A stretch of DNA of 64,000 bases, from assembly GCF_023284065.1 (NCBI RefSeq), contig NZ_JAKIKP010000001.1, positions 1 through 64,000 on the forward strand, read 5' to 3'. Below are positions 1-9,088 of this stretch, one piece after another (within the stretch, counting starts at the first letter, position 1; each line of letters begins with the position of its first letter). The stretch is from Shewanella gaetbuli (GTDB lineage Bacteria > Pseudomonadota > Gammaproteobacteria > Enterobacterales > Shewanellaceae). A program made the translations under genes and the position numbers. Under the pieces are notes generated by a model. It searched no databases and had not been told where the DNA came from. It was given only the letters and a program-made list of their open reading frames with translations.

Positions 1-3000
1 TGTCACCATCAACTAAACCTGAGACATCGACACCATCAATGCTGTAGTTACCATTGGCATCTACAGTGACATTAGGCACAGTGATTTGCGTGCCGTTGGC
101 ATCGGTTAATACCAGCGTGACTGCTGAGCCTGCTGGCACGTCAGTGGTGGTACCTGAAATATCTGCGGCAGAATTAGCATCATCAAGAACAAGATCAACG
201 GTAATAGAACCGACAATCGCATCAATAATTCCATCATCAGTATCAGTGGCAGAGTTTCCAGCAGGATCGGTCACTTCTGCAACAACGGTGTAACTGCCCT
301 CGGCTAATGGGTTGGCTACATCAACTTCATAATTGCCATCGGGTGTTACGGTGGCAATAAGCGTTTGTCCATTGCCTGCACTGTCAGTTACTGTGAGTGT
401 GACATTGCTTCCAACCGGCGCATCAGTGGTGCCTGTTATTGTTGGGGTGTTGTCATCACTACTCTCGGGAGCGTCAACTGTAATTATTGGGGGAGTCGTA
501 TCTAAAATTGCTGCATCGCTACCTTCAGGAGAAACATTACCTGCGGGATCAACGACTACTGCCACAACTTCAATGGTTTCGCCTTCAGCAGGGGCGGGTA
601 AGTCTATGTTCACCGACCCCGTAGCTATATTTTCTGGGGTTAATATTATTTCTATACCATTAACAACAAGCGTATCGCCTGGTTGAGCACCTGTTGCTTC
701 AATACCAATAGTTACGTTAACGACAGGGCTGCCATCTAATTCAGATTGACTGATGAAGCCATCATTATCAGCATCAGTATTGATCACCACGGTTGGAGCA
801 CCATCTGCAACCGGTGTCACTTCAATGGTTAACGTGGCGCTTGCACCGGTATTAGTGGTGTAAGTGATCACAGGAACTTGGCCGTTCCAGTTTTCATTCG
901 GGGTAAAGGTGTATGAGCCATCTTCATTAAGGATTAAGCTGCCACCCTCAAGGCTCACTTCAGTCCCTGCTGGGTAAGTATCGCCCTCGACTTCAAAGCT
1001 TGTAACGCTTAGGTCTGAATCTACATCGCCATCGTTATCTAATACATTTCCGGTTGCTGGGGTATCTTCAGCCACGGTTTGGGCATCATCGATAAGCACT
1101 GAAGCATCATCAACTGGCGTCACGGTAATGGTTAGCGTGGCGGTTTCACCCGTATTAGTGGTGTAAGTGATCACAGGAACTTGGCCGTTCCAGTTTTCAT
1201 TCGGGGTAAAGGTGTATGAGCCATCTTCATTAAGGATTAAGCTGCCACCCTCAAGGCTCACTTCAGTCCCTGCTGGGTAAGTATCGCCCTCGACGGCAAA
1301 GCTTGTAACGCTTAGGTCTGAATCTACATCGCCATCGTTATCTAATACATTTCCGGTTGCTGGGGTATCTTCAGCCACGGTTTTGGCATCATTGATAAGC
1401 ACTGAAGCATCATCCACCGGTGTCACTTCAATGGTTAGCGTGGCGGTTTCACCGGTATTAGTGGTGTAAGTGATCACAGGAACTAGGCCGTTCCAGTTTT
1501 CATTAGGAGTAAAGGTGTATGAGCCATCTTCATTAAGGATTAAGCTGCCACCCTCAAGGCTCACTTCAGTCCCTGCTGGGTAAGTATCGCCCTCGACGGC
1601 AAAGCTGGTGACGCTTAGGTCTGAATCTACATCGCTGTCGTTATCTAATACATTCCCGGTTGCAATGCTATCTTCACTAATTGTGTTAGTGTCATTTTCA
1701 ACTAGTGTTTGTATGTCATAGTCTTCAGTTGTTGTTGCCGTTCCTTTAGCATTATTGTCACCGTAACCATATACAATGGCATCAATAACTGTGTCAGGAT
1801 CACTTAATAAATCACTGCCGTTAACTTCAACTGAGAATGTTCCGTCAGCTTGCATGAATGTTTGATACTGTTGACCATTAATGGTTAATATCACAACGCC
1901 TATAGTAATTGATGCGTCTGCTGTTACGGTACCGGTGATGGTTACCATGCCATCGGCTTCACCTTCTACTAGTAGGTTATCTCCTGTAACTGGGTCAAGA
2001 TCAATGCTGATAGCGGTATTATCTGGGCTGTCATCATCTAAAATACGTAATGTTGCTTGAGTGTCACCGAGTACTGCATTTGTCACGTTAGATAAATTGA
2101 TTAGAGCAAATTCTGGGCTTTGTTCAACAATATTATCGTCAACAATTTCGATGGTAATATAGGCCGTTGTTTGACCCGGTAAAAATGTCACTGTGCCTGA
2201 TGAATTAATAAAGTCTTCACCGAATAAAGCAGTTAATTCTTCTGAGCTATAATCAATTGTGACTGTTTCAGTACTTGGGCTACTTAACGATAGAGTGAAA
2301 ACGGCTGCTCCCGCGCCTTCAACGACTACCGCATAATCTATGTTGACTACGGGTAGGTTAGCTGGACCGTCGTTATCAAATATGGCGAATTGAATTTCTT
2401 CATCATAAACATTTTCGCCGCCAACTACGGCGTGGAAATATTCAGTAGGCTCAATTAATGCATCGTCAAAAATGGGGACTCGGATCTGAATACTGTCGTT
2501 ACCCGCAGCTAAAGTGAAGCCAAAAATGGGGCGAGGTAAACTACCGCTATAATCAATATCTACAACGGTCATTGTTTGCCAAGTGAGGCCACCATCGTTT
2601 GAGTATTCAATAGGGACAAGATAATCATCTGCATATTCAGCAATGGGAAAACCAAGTTGGTCACTTAACAGTTCGCTGGTGAAATTGATTGTTAGTTGCT
2701 GATCTGTATCAAACGTTAGCTCAGAATTTAATGTGAACTGGTTGAAACCATCACCTTCAAAAACATCTGGGATTTCAGCTGATAGGTGAGATTTGTAGGT
2801 GTCTTGAGTGGCAGACGTGACATCTCTGAATACGGTCCAATCTTCAACTCGATAATCAATACTCAGACCTTCTAAGTCATATTGGTCATACCCTTCGTTA
2901 AGGATGATGGCATAATTACCATCGCCTAAATCTTGAAGAGTACCAATGTCGGCAAACTCAGCACTTAATCTGACATTTGAAACCAATAGGTTTTCAGTGA

Positions 3001-4246
3001 TAACTTGTTGCCCTACAGCGCCTTCAAGTAAATCTTTAACTGTGAAGGTGATAGTGCCGTCTATCTCATTGTAATTATATTGAATTAAACCGCCTGGAAC
3101 GTCTAAAATATCCACTAAACGAGCATCGTGTTCTTCTGGTGTGCGGTCTCCTGCTAATTCATCAATCGTTTCTGAAACATGCTCCATAGCGATGGTTTCA
3201 AATACGTTCTCACCATTTTCTTGGCGTTCAGAATCACGTGTGAAAATAATTCCAAGCTCAGCAAGTACTTGAGACAGCATTTCTTTACCGGCTGTAGCAA
3301 TATTTAACGGTTGGCCTGTGGTTGCATCGATATAGTTAGCCAATGCATCGTGAACAGACTGTAAAATATTGATATAACTGCTATAGCTATCGTCATTGTT
3401 GATTAAGCTATTTGATTGTAAAACGCCATCATCCGTCCCATCTGAGAGGTCACTATCCAATAGTTGGAGGAATATCGCCATATTCTCCACGTAGTTCATA
3501 TTGGTATCAGATAATGATGTTGCTGCAATATCTTGTAAGAAAAGAAGTTCGCCTTGAATGACATCAGCGCTGAATGTGCCTACTGTGACATTACCAACTG
3601 TGAAGGTAATGGTATCACCGGGAAGATAAGCAAAAGAACCTGGAGAGCCAAAGTCACCTGTATAACCTGATAAGCCTGACGAGGTGGTGAAAAACACGCC
3701 ATTGACGAAGTTGTCGGTAAATTGGGCAATATTATATTGTGGAGCATCGGCTTGAATATCACCGAATGATAAGTTTGCAACTAATGGGTCTTGGGTGGTA
3801 AAGGTTGTGTCAAATCCAGCATCAGCTTGGGTTTCTGATGCTGTTCTATCTACAGATATAAAACCTGAATCACCTTGATTGGCAGGCGCATTGCCGGCCG
3901 CGGTTTCAGGTAAGCCTTCCGTTGGGTCTTCACCTGATTCAATCATTGCTTGTAAGGCGGCAATTTCATCTAGTGCATCGAGGTTTTCAGCAAACTCAGC
4001 AAAATTATCATCGTTTGTTAGGTTAGCCACATTTTCATTTGATGATTGAATAACATCATCTTGAGTAAAAATAGTGCCGTCATCAAAGGTAATCACAAAG
4101 CTAGCACCATCTTCAAAAGACAGTACGCTACCTTCGGGAATCATATCCCCAAGCTTAACAATACTTTGTTGATTTTGAGTCGTGATAGTAATTTGGCTTT
4201 GTGCCTCAGTTAACTGACCCACTTTAGACGTTGTAATTGTACCCAT
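1..4246 (-). CDS. Giant LapA/BpfA-type surface adhesin, N-terminal part (runs off the window)
   Basis: Open from an ATG at 4246 (GGGAG ribosome site 7 nt upstream) to the left edge: 1,415 codons, with the C-terminus and secretion signal outside the window. The first ~115 residues look like the retention module of LapA/BpfA adhesins, which holds the protein in the outer-membrane pore. A TAAG motif follows at residues 115-118. Further on are a predicted helical and mixed region, a Calx-beta-like domain (about residues 615-735), an Ig-like domain, three 101-residue cadherin/VCBS-like repeats (about 860-1145) and more bacterial Ig-like domains rich in Asp, Thr and Val. In the known family the protein is exported by a type I system and mediates biofilm attachment, with release by LapG under LapD/c-di-GMP control. 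No lapD, lapG or exporter gene is visible here. Family assignment is strong; the exact orthologue is inferred. Confidence 0.9.
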   Translation of the reverse strand, partial: MGTITTSKVGQLTEAQSQITITTQNQQSIVKLGDMIPEGSVLSFEDGASFVITFDDGTIFTQDDVIQSSNENVANLTNDDNFAEFAENLDALDEIAALQAMIESGEDPTEGLPETAAGNAPANQGDSGFISVDRTASETQADAGFDTTFTTQDPLVANLSFGDIQADAPQYNIAQFTDNFVNGVFFTTSSGLSGYTGDFGSPGSFAYLPGDTITFTVGNVTVGTFSADVIQGELLFLQDIAATSLSDTNMNYVENMAIFLQLLDSDLSDGTDDGVLQSNSLINNDDSYSSYINILQSVHDALANYIDATTGQPLNIATAGKEMLSQVLAELGIIFTRDSERQENGENVFETIAMEHVSETIDELAGDRTPEEHDARLVDILDVPGGLIQYNYNEIDGTITFTVKDLLEGAVGQQVITENLLVSNVRLSAEFADIGTLQDLGDGNYAIILNEGYDQYDLEGLSIDYRVEDWTVFRDVTSATQDTYKSHLSAEIPDVFEGDGFNQFTLNSELTFDTDQQLTINFTSELLSDQLGFPIAEYADDYLVPIEYSNDGGLTWQTMTVVDIDYSGSLPRPIFGFTLAAGNDSIQIRVPIFDDALIEPTEYFHAVVGGENVYDEEIQFAIFDNDGPANLPVVNIDYAVVVEGAGAAVFTLSLSSPSTETVTIDYSSEELTALFGEDFINSSGTVTFLPGQTTAYITIEIVDDNIVEQSPEFALINLSNVTNAVLGDTQATLRILDDDSPDNTAISIDLDPVTGDNLLVEGEADGMVTITGTVTADASITIGVVILTINGQQYQTFMQADGTFSVEVNGSDLLSDPDTVIDAIVYGYGDNNAKGTATTTEDYDIQTLVENDTNTISEDSIATGNVLDNDSDVDSDLSVTSFAVEGDTYPAGTEVSLEGGSLILNEDGSYTFTPNENWNGLVPVITYTTNTGETATLTIEVTPVDDASVLINDAKTVAEDTPATGNVLDNDGDVDSDLSVTSFAVEGDTYPAGTEVSLEGGSLILNEDGSYTFTPNENWNGQVPVITYTTNTGETATLTITVTPVDDASVLIDDAQTVAEDTPATGNVLDNDGDVDSDLSVTSFEVEGDTYPAGTEVSLEGGSLILNEDGSYTFTPNENWNGQVPVITYTTNTGASATLTIEVTPVADGAPTVVINTDADNDGFISQSELDGSPVVNVTIGIEATGAQPGDTLVVNGIEIILTPENIATGSVNIDLPAPAEGETIEVVAVVVDPAGNVSPEGSDAAILDTTPPIITVDAPESSDDNTPTITGTTDAPVGSNVTLTVTDSAGNGQTLIATVTPDGNYEVDVANPLAEGSYTVVAEVTDPAGNSATDTDDGIIDAIVGSITVDLVLDDANSAADISGTTTDVPAGSAVTLVLTDANGTQITVPNVTVDANGNYSIDGVDVSGLVDGD
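811..1664 (-). repeat. Tandem 303-bp coding repeats in the adhesin (about 2.8 units)
   Basis: The same sequence recurs with an exact period of 303 bp (101 codons). The anchor ttagtggtg falls at 852, 1155 and 1458, and long stretches around it are almost base-identical. Each unit encodes a cadherin/VCBS-like domain with the motifs NVLDND, SVTSF and NWNG. Near-identity at the DNA level, with only a few substitutions between units, points to recent duplication or gene conversion. Confidence 0.9.
3893..3904 (-). other. Codons for a TAAG motif, putative LapG cleavage site
   Basis: Read on the minus strand the codons are ACC GCG GCC GGC, giving Thr-Ala-Ala-Gly at residues 115-118 of the adhesin. 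LapG-type periplasmic proteases cut LapA-family adhesins at a di-alanine within TAAG or PAAG just after the retention module, which is where this lies. Cleavage itself is inferred. Confidence 0.7.
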
Positions 4247-4654
4247 TAATTAGCTCCCAACAGCTATGTTGCATCATCTGGTTTACAGCTTGCTCACATT
4301 GGTGGCAAGTGTTAGTAAATGTATCGAAATGCGTGGTTATTCCCATTGAATATAATACCTTTAACATGAGTCTCGTGTCAATTTTTTGACTCGATGTAGC
4401 GATAATGTAGTTATTACGCATTACATGTTAGTGATAGGTGTGTGACTGTTAGTGTTTATCTGTTTTTTTGGGGTGTTTTTGACAGTGGTGGGTCGCTTGA
4501 TTTGCAACCTATTACGGAGTTTATTTAGCGACAGAGTTTCAGTGGTATATGAGTGAAAATTATGGTGCTAAAACGAAAAATGCCTGCAAATAAACCTGCA
4601 GGCATTTTGTGTAATTAGCACTTAATCAAGCTGATTTTTAGGTGTTATTAACGG
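4247..4654. other. Intergenic region between adhesin and hemY
   Basis: About 400 bp that hold the adhesin's 5' region (its ribosome site is just upstream of 4246) and, near 4576-4608, the hairpin terminating hemCDXY. The short reading frames here show no ribosome site or family resemblance. I could not fix a promoter for the adhesin. Confidence 0.6.
4576..4608 (-). terminator. Rho-independent terminator after hemY
   Basis: An inverted repeat of aatgcctgca with an 8-nt loop. Read on the minus strand it is followed by a T-rich tail, and it lies about 50 bp past the hemY stop. The adhesin starts beyond it, so it also insulates the adhesin from hem transcription. Confidence 0.75.
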
Positions 4655-5839
4655 TTATGCATCTTCTGATGATTCGATAGTAGCAGCATGTCGATAGCTT
4701 TGAAGTGCCATGGTGTTATCGCCTAATTGTTCTTGCACCCGTGCTAAGGCCAGCCAGTTGCTTTTTCTAGGGTGTAATCGACAGGCATTTTGCCAATGAC
4801 TCTTTGCTTGTCTAAATTCTCGTGACTGTAATGCCAGTTTTGCCATACAAACTTGATAACTTTCATCATGTTCATGTGTCTGTTCGAATTTGCCAAGTAA
4901 CTTTCTAATGTCTTGATCATGTGCGGTGACGATATCTGGTGTCGCGGAAAACAATAACTCAGTTGGGTTCGCTTTCAATTGCTTTGTAAGTAACTTTAAT
5001 GCTTCAGCTTGACGCTGATGTAAGCATAATGCCTTCAAATAAGCGATAAATGTTGGTGGATTTTGTTTTTCAGTTTTGGTGAACCAAGCCCAACATTTTT
5101 CAACTTTTTCAAGAGACTCATTAGCCGCTTCGTTGAGCAAATTAATATTGCAGTTTTTAGTTAACTGAGCAAGTTTTTCATCAGTTAGAATACTGCGCTT
5201 TGACAGTATTGGCATGATCAGTTTTAGCGCCGACCAGTCTTGTTGGGCGACATATAAATCTGCTGCTAATTTTAATACTGGAGTACTACTTTTACTCGTA
5301 GGTTCTAATGTATCCAGTAACGTTCGAGCTTGGGTTAACTCTCCTTGTTGCAGCAAATAACGTGTCTTGGTTGTCAGCACGGCTGTTTTGGCTAGCGGTT
5401 CACGTTCTGCTTGCTCAAGATATTTATCGCGCTCGATAATTTTATTTTGATGTTGTGCCGCTCTTGCCGCGGCAAAATAATTTACCGTCGGTAACTCACC
5501 ATTTTCAGCTCCTTTCAACATGGCTTTTTCAGCAGCAGGCCAGTCTTCTTCTGCCAAGGCGAGAGCACCGATTAGTGTTTGCTTTTTAGCTTTACTGATT
5601 CGCCATTTTGTAGGCAGGTAACGGCTATTGAGCACTACATGCAGCGTGCTAATAATGATTTTTTTAGCAAGTTCGAAACTGATAAAAGCCGCAATGATGG
5701 CGAACAGGCCAAACAACAAGCTTGTTTCGATTTGATAATCCCATACGGCAATATAAATATAACCATCAGCCTCAATAAGATACGGAGCAATGTACAGTCC
5801 GAATAATATTATTAATAGGTATGCCAACATTTTTATCAT
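4655..5839 (-). CDS. hemY: HemY, inner-membrane TPR protein of the haem operon
   Basis: A 394-residue protein with two N-terminal membrane segments (about residues 4-20 and 42-60) followed by helical tetratricopeptide-like repeats, matching the proteobacterial HemY family in length and layout. It is the last gene of hemCDXY. Its ATG overlaps the hemX stop in an ATGA, so translation is probably coupled. In E. coli the protein is bound to the inner membrane with the TPR region in the periplasm. A direct enzymatic role has not been shown; a scaffolding or accessory role in haem synthesis is usually assumed. It is unrelated to the protoporphyrinogen oxidase that is also called HemY in Gram-positives. 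Confidence 0.93.
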   Translation of the reverse strand: MIKMLAYLLIILFGLYIAPYLIEADGYIYIAVWDYQIETSLLFGLFAIIAAFISFELAKKIIISTLHVVLNSRYLPTKWRISKAKKQTLIGALALAEEDWPAAEKAMLKGAENGELPTVNYFAAARAAQHQNKIIERDKYLEQAEREPLAKTAVLTTKTRYLLQQGELTQARTLLDTLEPTSKSSTPVLKLAADLYVAQQDWSALKLIMPILSKRSILTDEKLAQLTKNCNINLLNEAANESLEKVEKCWAWFTKTEKQNPPTFIAYLKALCLHQRQAEALKLLTKQLKANPTELLFSATPDIVTAHDQDIRKLLGKFEQTHEHDESYQVCMAKLALQSREFRQAKSHWQNACRLHPRKSNWLALARVQEQLGDNTMALQSYRHAATIESSEDA

Positions 5840-7044
5840 AACGATGGCTCCTCAATTTGAGACATTTGACCATAATTAACTAATTGCTGGAGTAACGGTG
5901 TCGATTTAAATTGAGTGGTATTTAGAGGCTCAATGTCTATTTTTGAAAGGCTGTCTAATTCAGATAGCACCTTTTGAGTTTGGCCATGATGGGTATCAAA
6001 ATATTGTTTGGTCCAACGTTGAGCATAACTAATGGCGTTGTCATAAGCTTTTTTGTCGTAGTTATATAATGCAAACTGCGCTTGTAATAACTTATGGCGA
6101 ACGTTTTCAATTAAGTACCACTGTTGTTCAACGGGTAACAGAGGCTCTAAATCAGTGGTTCGTTCACGTATTGTGATAAAGCCTGATAAAAACTCAGTAA
6201 CAGATTTAGATAGATTCGACTGCCAGTCGTCAACAGAATCAGACAGCTGACTTTCCGAGTCATCATGGCTAATTTCGGTATTAACTTGGTTTAACGGTAA
6301 AAATGCTATTTGTTCAATAACCGCATCGATGGCATAAGTTGCGCCAGTAATATCGGTGGTTTTTAGCGCTCTGGTGGTGACAATATCATGAGCAAGCGCT
6401 TTTCTGAGAGGGTTGAGCGCAGGATCTTTCATTGCCTCGATACGACTATCTGCCGCTTGAAGCAGTTTAGTGGCTGTTTGAGGGTCTTGTTCAAGCCAAA
6501 GCTTTCTACTGGCCATGCGAGCTAAGTATTCAGCTTCTGCCGCCATCCAATGATTTGGATTACGCTGGGCGACAAGATTGACTCGCTGTTGTAATTGTTG
6601 TTGCTTTTGCTTCAGCTCGCTGAGTTCAGCATAAGCTTTGGTGTCGTCTTTTTGCTGTTGTTCCAGCTTTTGAATGCGTGCTATAGGCTCATTAATTGCT
6701 TGACTAATATTTTGTTGAAGCGCCTTATTACGCGCTTCAAGTGAGGCAATTTTGGCTGTTGTAGATTGTTGAATAGATTGCTGAATAGATTGTTGTTGGT
6801 TCAATTGCATGTATAACCAATAACACGCAGCAATAGCAGAGCCCGCAGCAATCCAGCTAATTAAAATACTTAATCTGACCCACCATGAAGAGGCTTTTCT
6901 TCTTTTACGGCTAGATGGGCGGGGAGGGCGTTTAGCTTGTGGAGAAAGTTCAGCTTTCACTTTGGGATTGGTGTCTTTGCTAGCCTGATTATCTGATGCA
7001 GATGTAACATTGATGTCAGCAGAGTCGAGTTTGTTATTTTCCAT
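5836..7044 (-). CDS. hemX: HemX, membrane-anchored protein of the haem operon
   Basis: I chose the ATG at 7044 because AAGGA lies 7-8 nt upstream; an in-frame ATG 27 nt earlier lacks such a site. The protein is about 402 residues. It has a long acidic then basic cytoplasmic N-terminus (KRPPRPSSRKRRK near residue 45), one membrane segment (WWVRLSILISWIAAGSA) and a glutamine-rich coiled coil, then a helical C-terminal domain. HemX proteins are often annotated as uroporphyrinogen-III C-methyltransferase, but no SAM-binding methylase motifs are visible, so the label is best read as a family name. It sits between hemD (72 bp upstream) and hemY (4-bp overlap), consistent with a single operon. Confidence 0.92.
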   Translation of the reverse strand: MENNKLDSADINVTSASDNQASKDTNPKVKAELSPQAKRPPRPSSRKRRKASSWWVRLSILISWIAAGSAIAACYWLYMQLNQQQSIQQSIQQSTTAKIASLEARNKALQQNISQAINEPIARIQKLEQQQKDDTKAYAELSELKQKQQQLQQRVNLVAQRNPNHWMAAEAEYLARMASRKLWLEQDPQTATKLLQAADSRIEAMKDPALNPLRKALAHDIVTTRALKTTDITGATYAIDAVIEQIAFLPLNQVNTEISHDDSESQLSDSVDDWQSNLSKSVTEFLSGFITIRERTTDLEPLLPVEQQWYLIENVRHKLLQAQFALYNYDKKAYDNAISYAQRWTKQYFDTHHGQTQKVLSELDSLSKIDIEPLNTTQFKSTPLLQQLVNYGQMSQIEEPSL

Positions 7045-7116
7045 GAACGGTCCTTGAAAGCAAAAGGTCAAAAACTGAAGGATTTTTATAATTAATTGAA
7101 ACTATAAAAGATCAAA

Positions 7117-7839
7117 CTATGCAGATAGACCTAATGCTGCAATAACGGCGTGGGTATTTGCCCCGTTAGCATTGGTTACCTTGGTTAAACCTAAAGCATT
7201 TGCCTGTAATTCCACACGATTACTTGGCACTATGATATGACATGAATTTAACCATGCAAATGATTCTTTTGGAATTATTGAAATTAAGTTTGTTAAAACT
7301 TCACCACTGGTTAGCACGATTGTATCTATACCAAAATGAATCCATTGCTGATAAAGCTTTGAATAATCTAATGAGGGCAGTTGGCGTTTGTAAACATTCC
7401 AGTAGCTGACATTAGCCCCTTTTAACGTGAGTTCTTGGGCAATGGTTTCTCTACCGCCTGAGCCTCTACATATAATAATGTTTTGATTATTAACATCTTT
7501 TAGCTCTGGCAAAGCAAGCAAACCTTCACTGTCTTGACTATTTTCAGGGGCACAATAGGGGGTTAATCCCTGGGAAATTAAGGCTTGGGCTGTGGCTTGG
7601 CCGACAGCAAAGTACTGACTTTGTTTGGGGAATGGGTGGTTAAGTGCTAAAGCGGCAAATTTAACGGCATTGGTGCTAACGAAGATAAGTTTATCAGCTT
7701 CAGCAAAGCCGATAGGTTGTGCAGATTGAGAGGCCACTACAGCCAGTAAGGGAGTGACAAGATGAGCAACTTGATACTGTTCAAGTTGCTCAATCATATC
7801 TTGATTACGACCTTCTGGTCGAGTCAGCAAGACTTTCAT
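7117..7839 (-). CDS. hemD: Uroporphyrinogen-III synthase
   Basis: A 240-residue protein of the HemD family, which closes hydroxymethylbilane into uroporphyrinogen III with inversion of ring D. The N-terminal MKVLLTRPEGRN and the later TSGEVLTNL segment fit the family, which is poorly conserved but of typical length. It begins 8 bp after the hemC stop, so the two consecutive pathway enzymes are co-transcribed. The cytosolic location is known for the family. Confidence 0.93.
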   Translation of the reverse strand: MKVLLTRPEGRNQDMIEQLEQYQVAHLVTPLLAVVASQSAQPIGFAEADKLIFVSTNAVKFAALALNHPFPKQSQYFAVGQATAQALISQGLTPYCAPENSQDSEGLLALPELKDVNNQNIIICRGSGGRETIAQELTLKGANVSYWNVYKRQLPSLDYSKLYQQWIHFGIDTIVLTSGEVLTNLISIIPKESFAWLNSCHIIVPSNRVELQANALGLTKVTNANGANTHAVIAALGLSA

Positions 7840-7847
7840 GAAGTGGA

Positions 7848-8777
7848 TTACTTGGCGTAAACCGCATCAAGAATCGTTTTAGCACCACGACTTAATAAGT
7901 CATCTGCAAGTGATTGGCCTAGTTCAATAGCGTGTGTTTTATCACCACTGACTTCACCTGTAATCACTTGGCTACCGTCAGGATTACCCACTAAGCCACG
8001 AAGTGTTAGGATTTCTCCTGAGATTTCAGCATAAGCGCCGATTGGCACTTGGCAGCCTCCTTCAAGGCGGGTGTTCATTGCGCGTTCAGCTAATACACGA
8101 TAACGGGTTTCTAAATGCTCAAGCGGCGCGAGTAAACTTTTAACGCGTTCGTCATCAGTACGGCACTCAATTCCAACTGCACCTTGGCCGTTGGCAGGTA
8201 ATGACTCTTCTGCTGAAATAAAACTGGCAATGCGTTTTTCAAGTTTTAAGCGAATAAGCCCGGCTGCAGCAAGAATGATGGCATCGTAATCACCGCTATC
8301 TAACTTAGCTAAACGTGTGCCGACATTACCACGTAAATCTTTAATAACGAGATCTGGGCGGGCAGCACGAATTTGACATTGGCGACGTAAGCTAGAGGTT
8401 CCAACCACAGCCCCTTGTGGCAGTTGATCAATTGATTGATAACTATTCGATACGAATGCATCGCGTGGATCTTCTCGATCACAAATCACTTGCAGACCTA
8501 AGCCTTCTGGAAAATCGACCGGTACATCTTTCATTGAATGAACTGCAATATCGGCTCTATCTTCTAGCATGGCAACTTCAAGTTCTTTTACAAACAAGCC
8601 TTTACCACCCACTTTTGCTAATGGCGTGTCTAAAATCACATCACCTTTTGTGCTCATAGGTAATAATTCAACCACGAGGCCTGGGTGAATACGTTCAAGT
8701 TCAGCTTTGACAAATTCAGCCTGCCACATGGCGAGAGGGCTCTTACGCGTAGCAATACGAATTGTGTTTTCAGACAT
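7848..8777 (-). CDS. hemC: Hydroxymethylbilane synthase (porphobilinogen deaminase)
   Basis: A 309-residue enzyme that polymerises four porphobilinogens into hydroxymethylbilane. The N-terminus [14 protein letters not shown], the substrate-binding [11 protein letters not shown] segment, and the dipyrromethane-cofactor cysteine in [11 protein letters not shown] (about residue 240) are all present. It is the first gene of hemCDXY and is transcribed away from cyaA, the arrangement found in E. coli and many gammaproteobacteria. Length is normal and nothing suggests damage. Confidence 0.98.
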   Translation of the reverse strand: MSENTIRIATRKSPLAMWQAEFVKAELERIHPGLVVELLPMSTKGDVILDTPLAKVGGKGLFVKELEVAMLEDRADIAVHSMKDVPVDFPEGLGLQVICDREDPRDAFVSNSYQSIDQLPQGAVVGTSSLRRQCQIRAARPDLVIKDLRGNVGTRLAKLDSGDYDAIILAAAGLIRLKLEKRIASFISAEESLPANGQGAVGIECRTDDERVKSLLAPLEHLETRYRVLAERAMNTRLEGGCQVPIGAYAEISGEILTLRGLVGNPDGSQVITGEVSGDKTHAIELGQSLADDLLSRGAKTILDAVYAK

Positions 8778-9088
8778 AGTTATGTTTATCCATCATCTAA
8801 CAGTAATTACGCTAATGCTAACATTGCATTAAGACATTTGGCATAACTGTATTGAAATTGTTTGAAGTTGACCCATCATTTTAACTTTCTCAGGGTGAGT
8901 GGAAATGTTTATTTTTTGTTACAAAGCTTGTGGCCAGATTGCATAACTATAAATAGGTGTTATTCTTATCACAATAATGCTTGAAACTCGATCTTGGTCA
9001 CACGCAGCAAGCCTGAAAACGACTTTGAATTAATTTGAGTTGTTTGGATTTACTGAATTAAATCACAAGATCGTTTTAGGAAAACCCT
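8778..9088. promoter_or_regulatory. Divergent hemC / cyaA intergenic region
   Basis: A 311-bp AT-rich gap between divergent start codons must hold both promoters. In E. coli the equivalent region carries a CRP site that represses cyaA. I looked for TGTGA-N6-TCACA and found no convincing match. A ribosome site (TTTAGGAAAA) lies directly before the cyaA TTG. Confidence 0.6.

Noticed and set aside
54..686. Plus-strand reading frames opposite the adhesin
   Set aside because: They are antisense to a strongly supported coding frame, low-complexity (Ser/Thr/Val), and have no ribosome site.
811..1664. CRISPR-like array
   Set aside because: The repeat is 303 bp, in frame, and lies inside one coding sequence.
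8778..9088. CRP site in the cyaA-hemC gap
   Set aside because: No TGTGA-N6-TCACA-like dyad was found, although E. coli has one.
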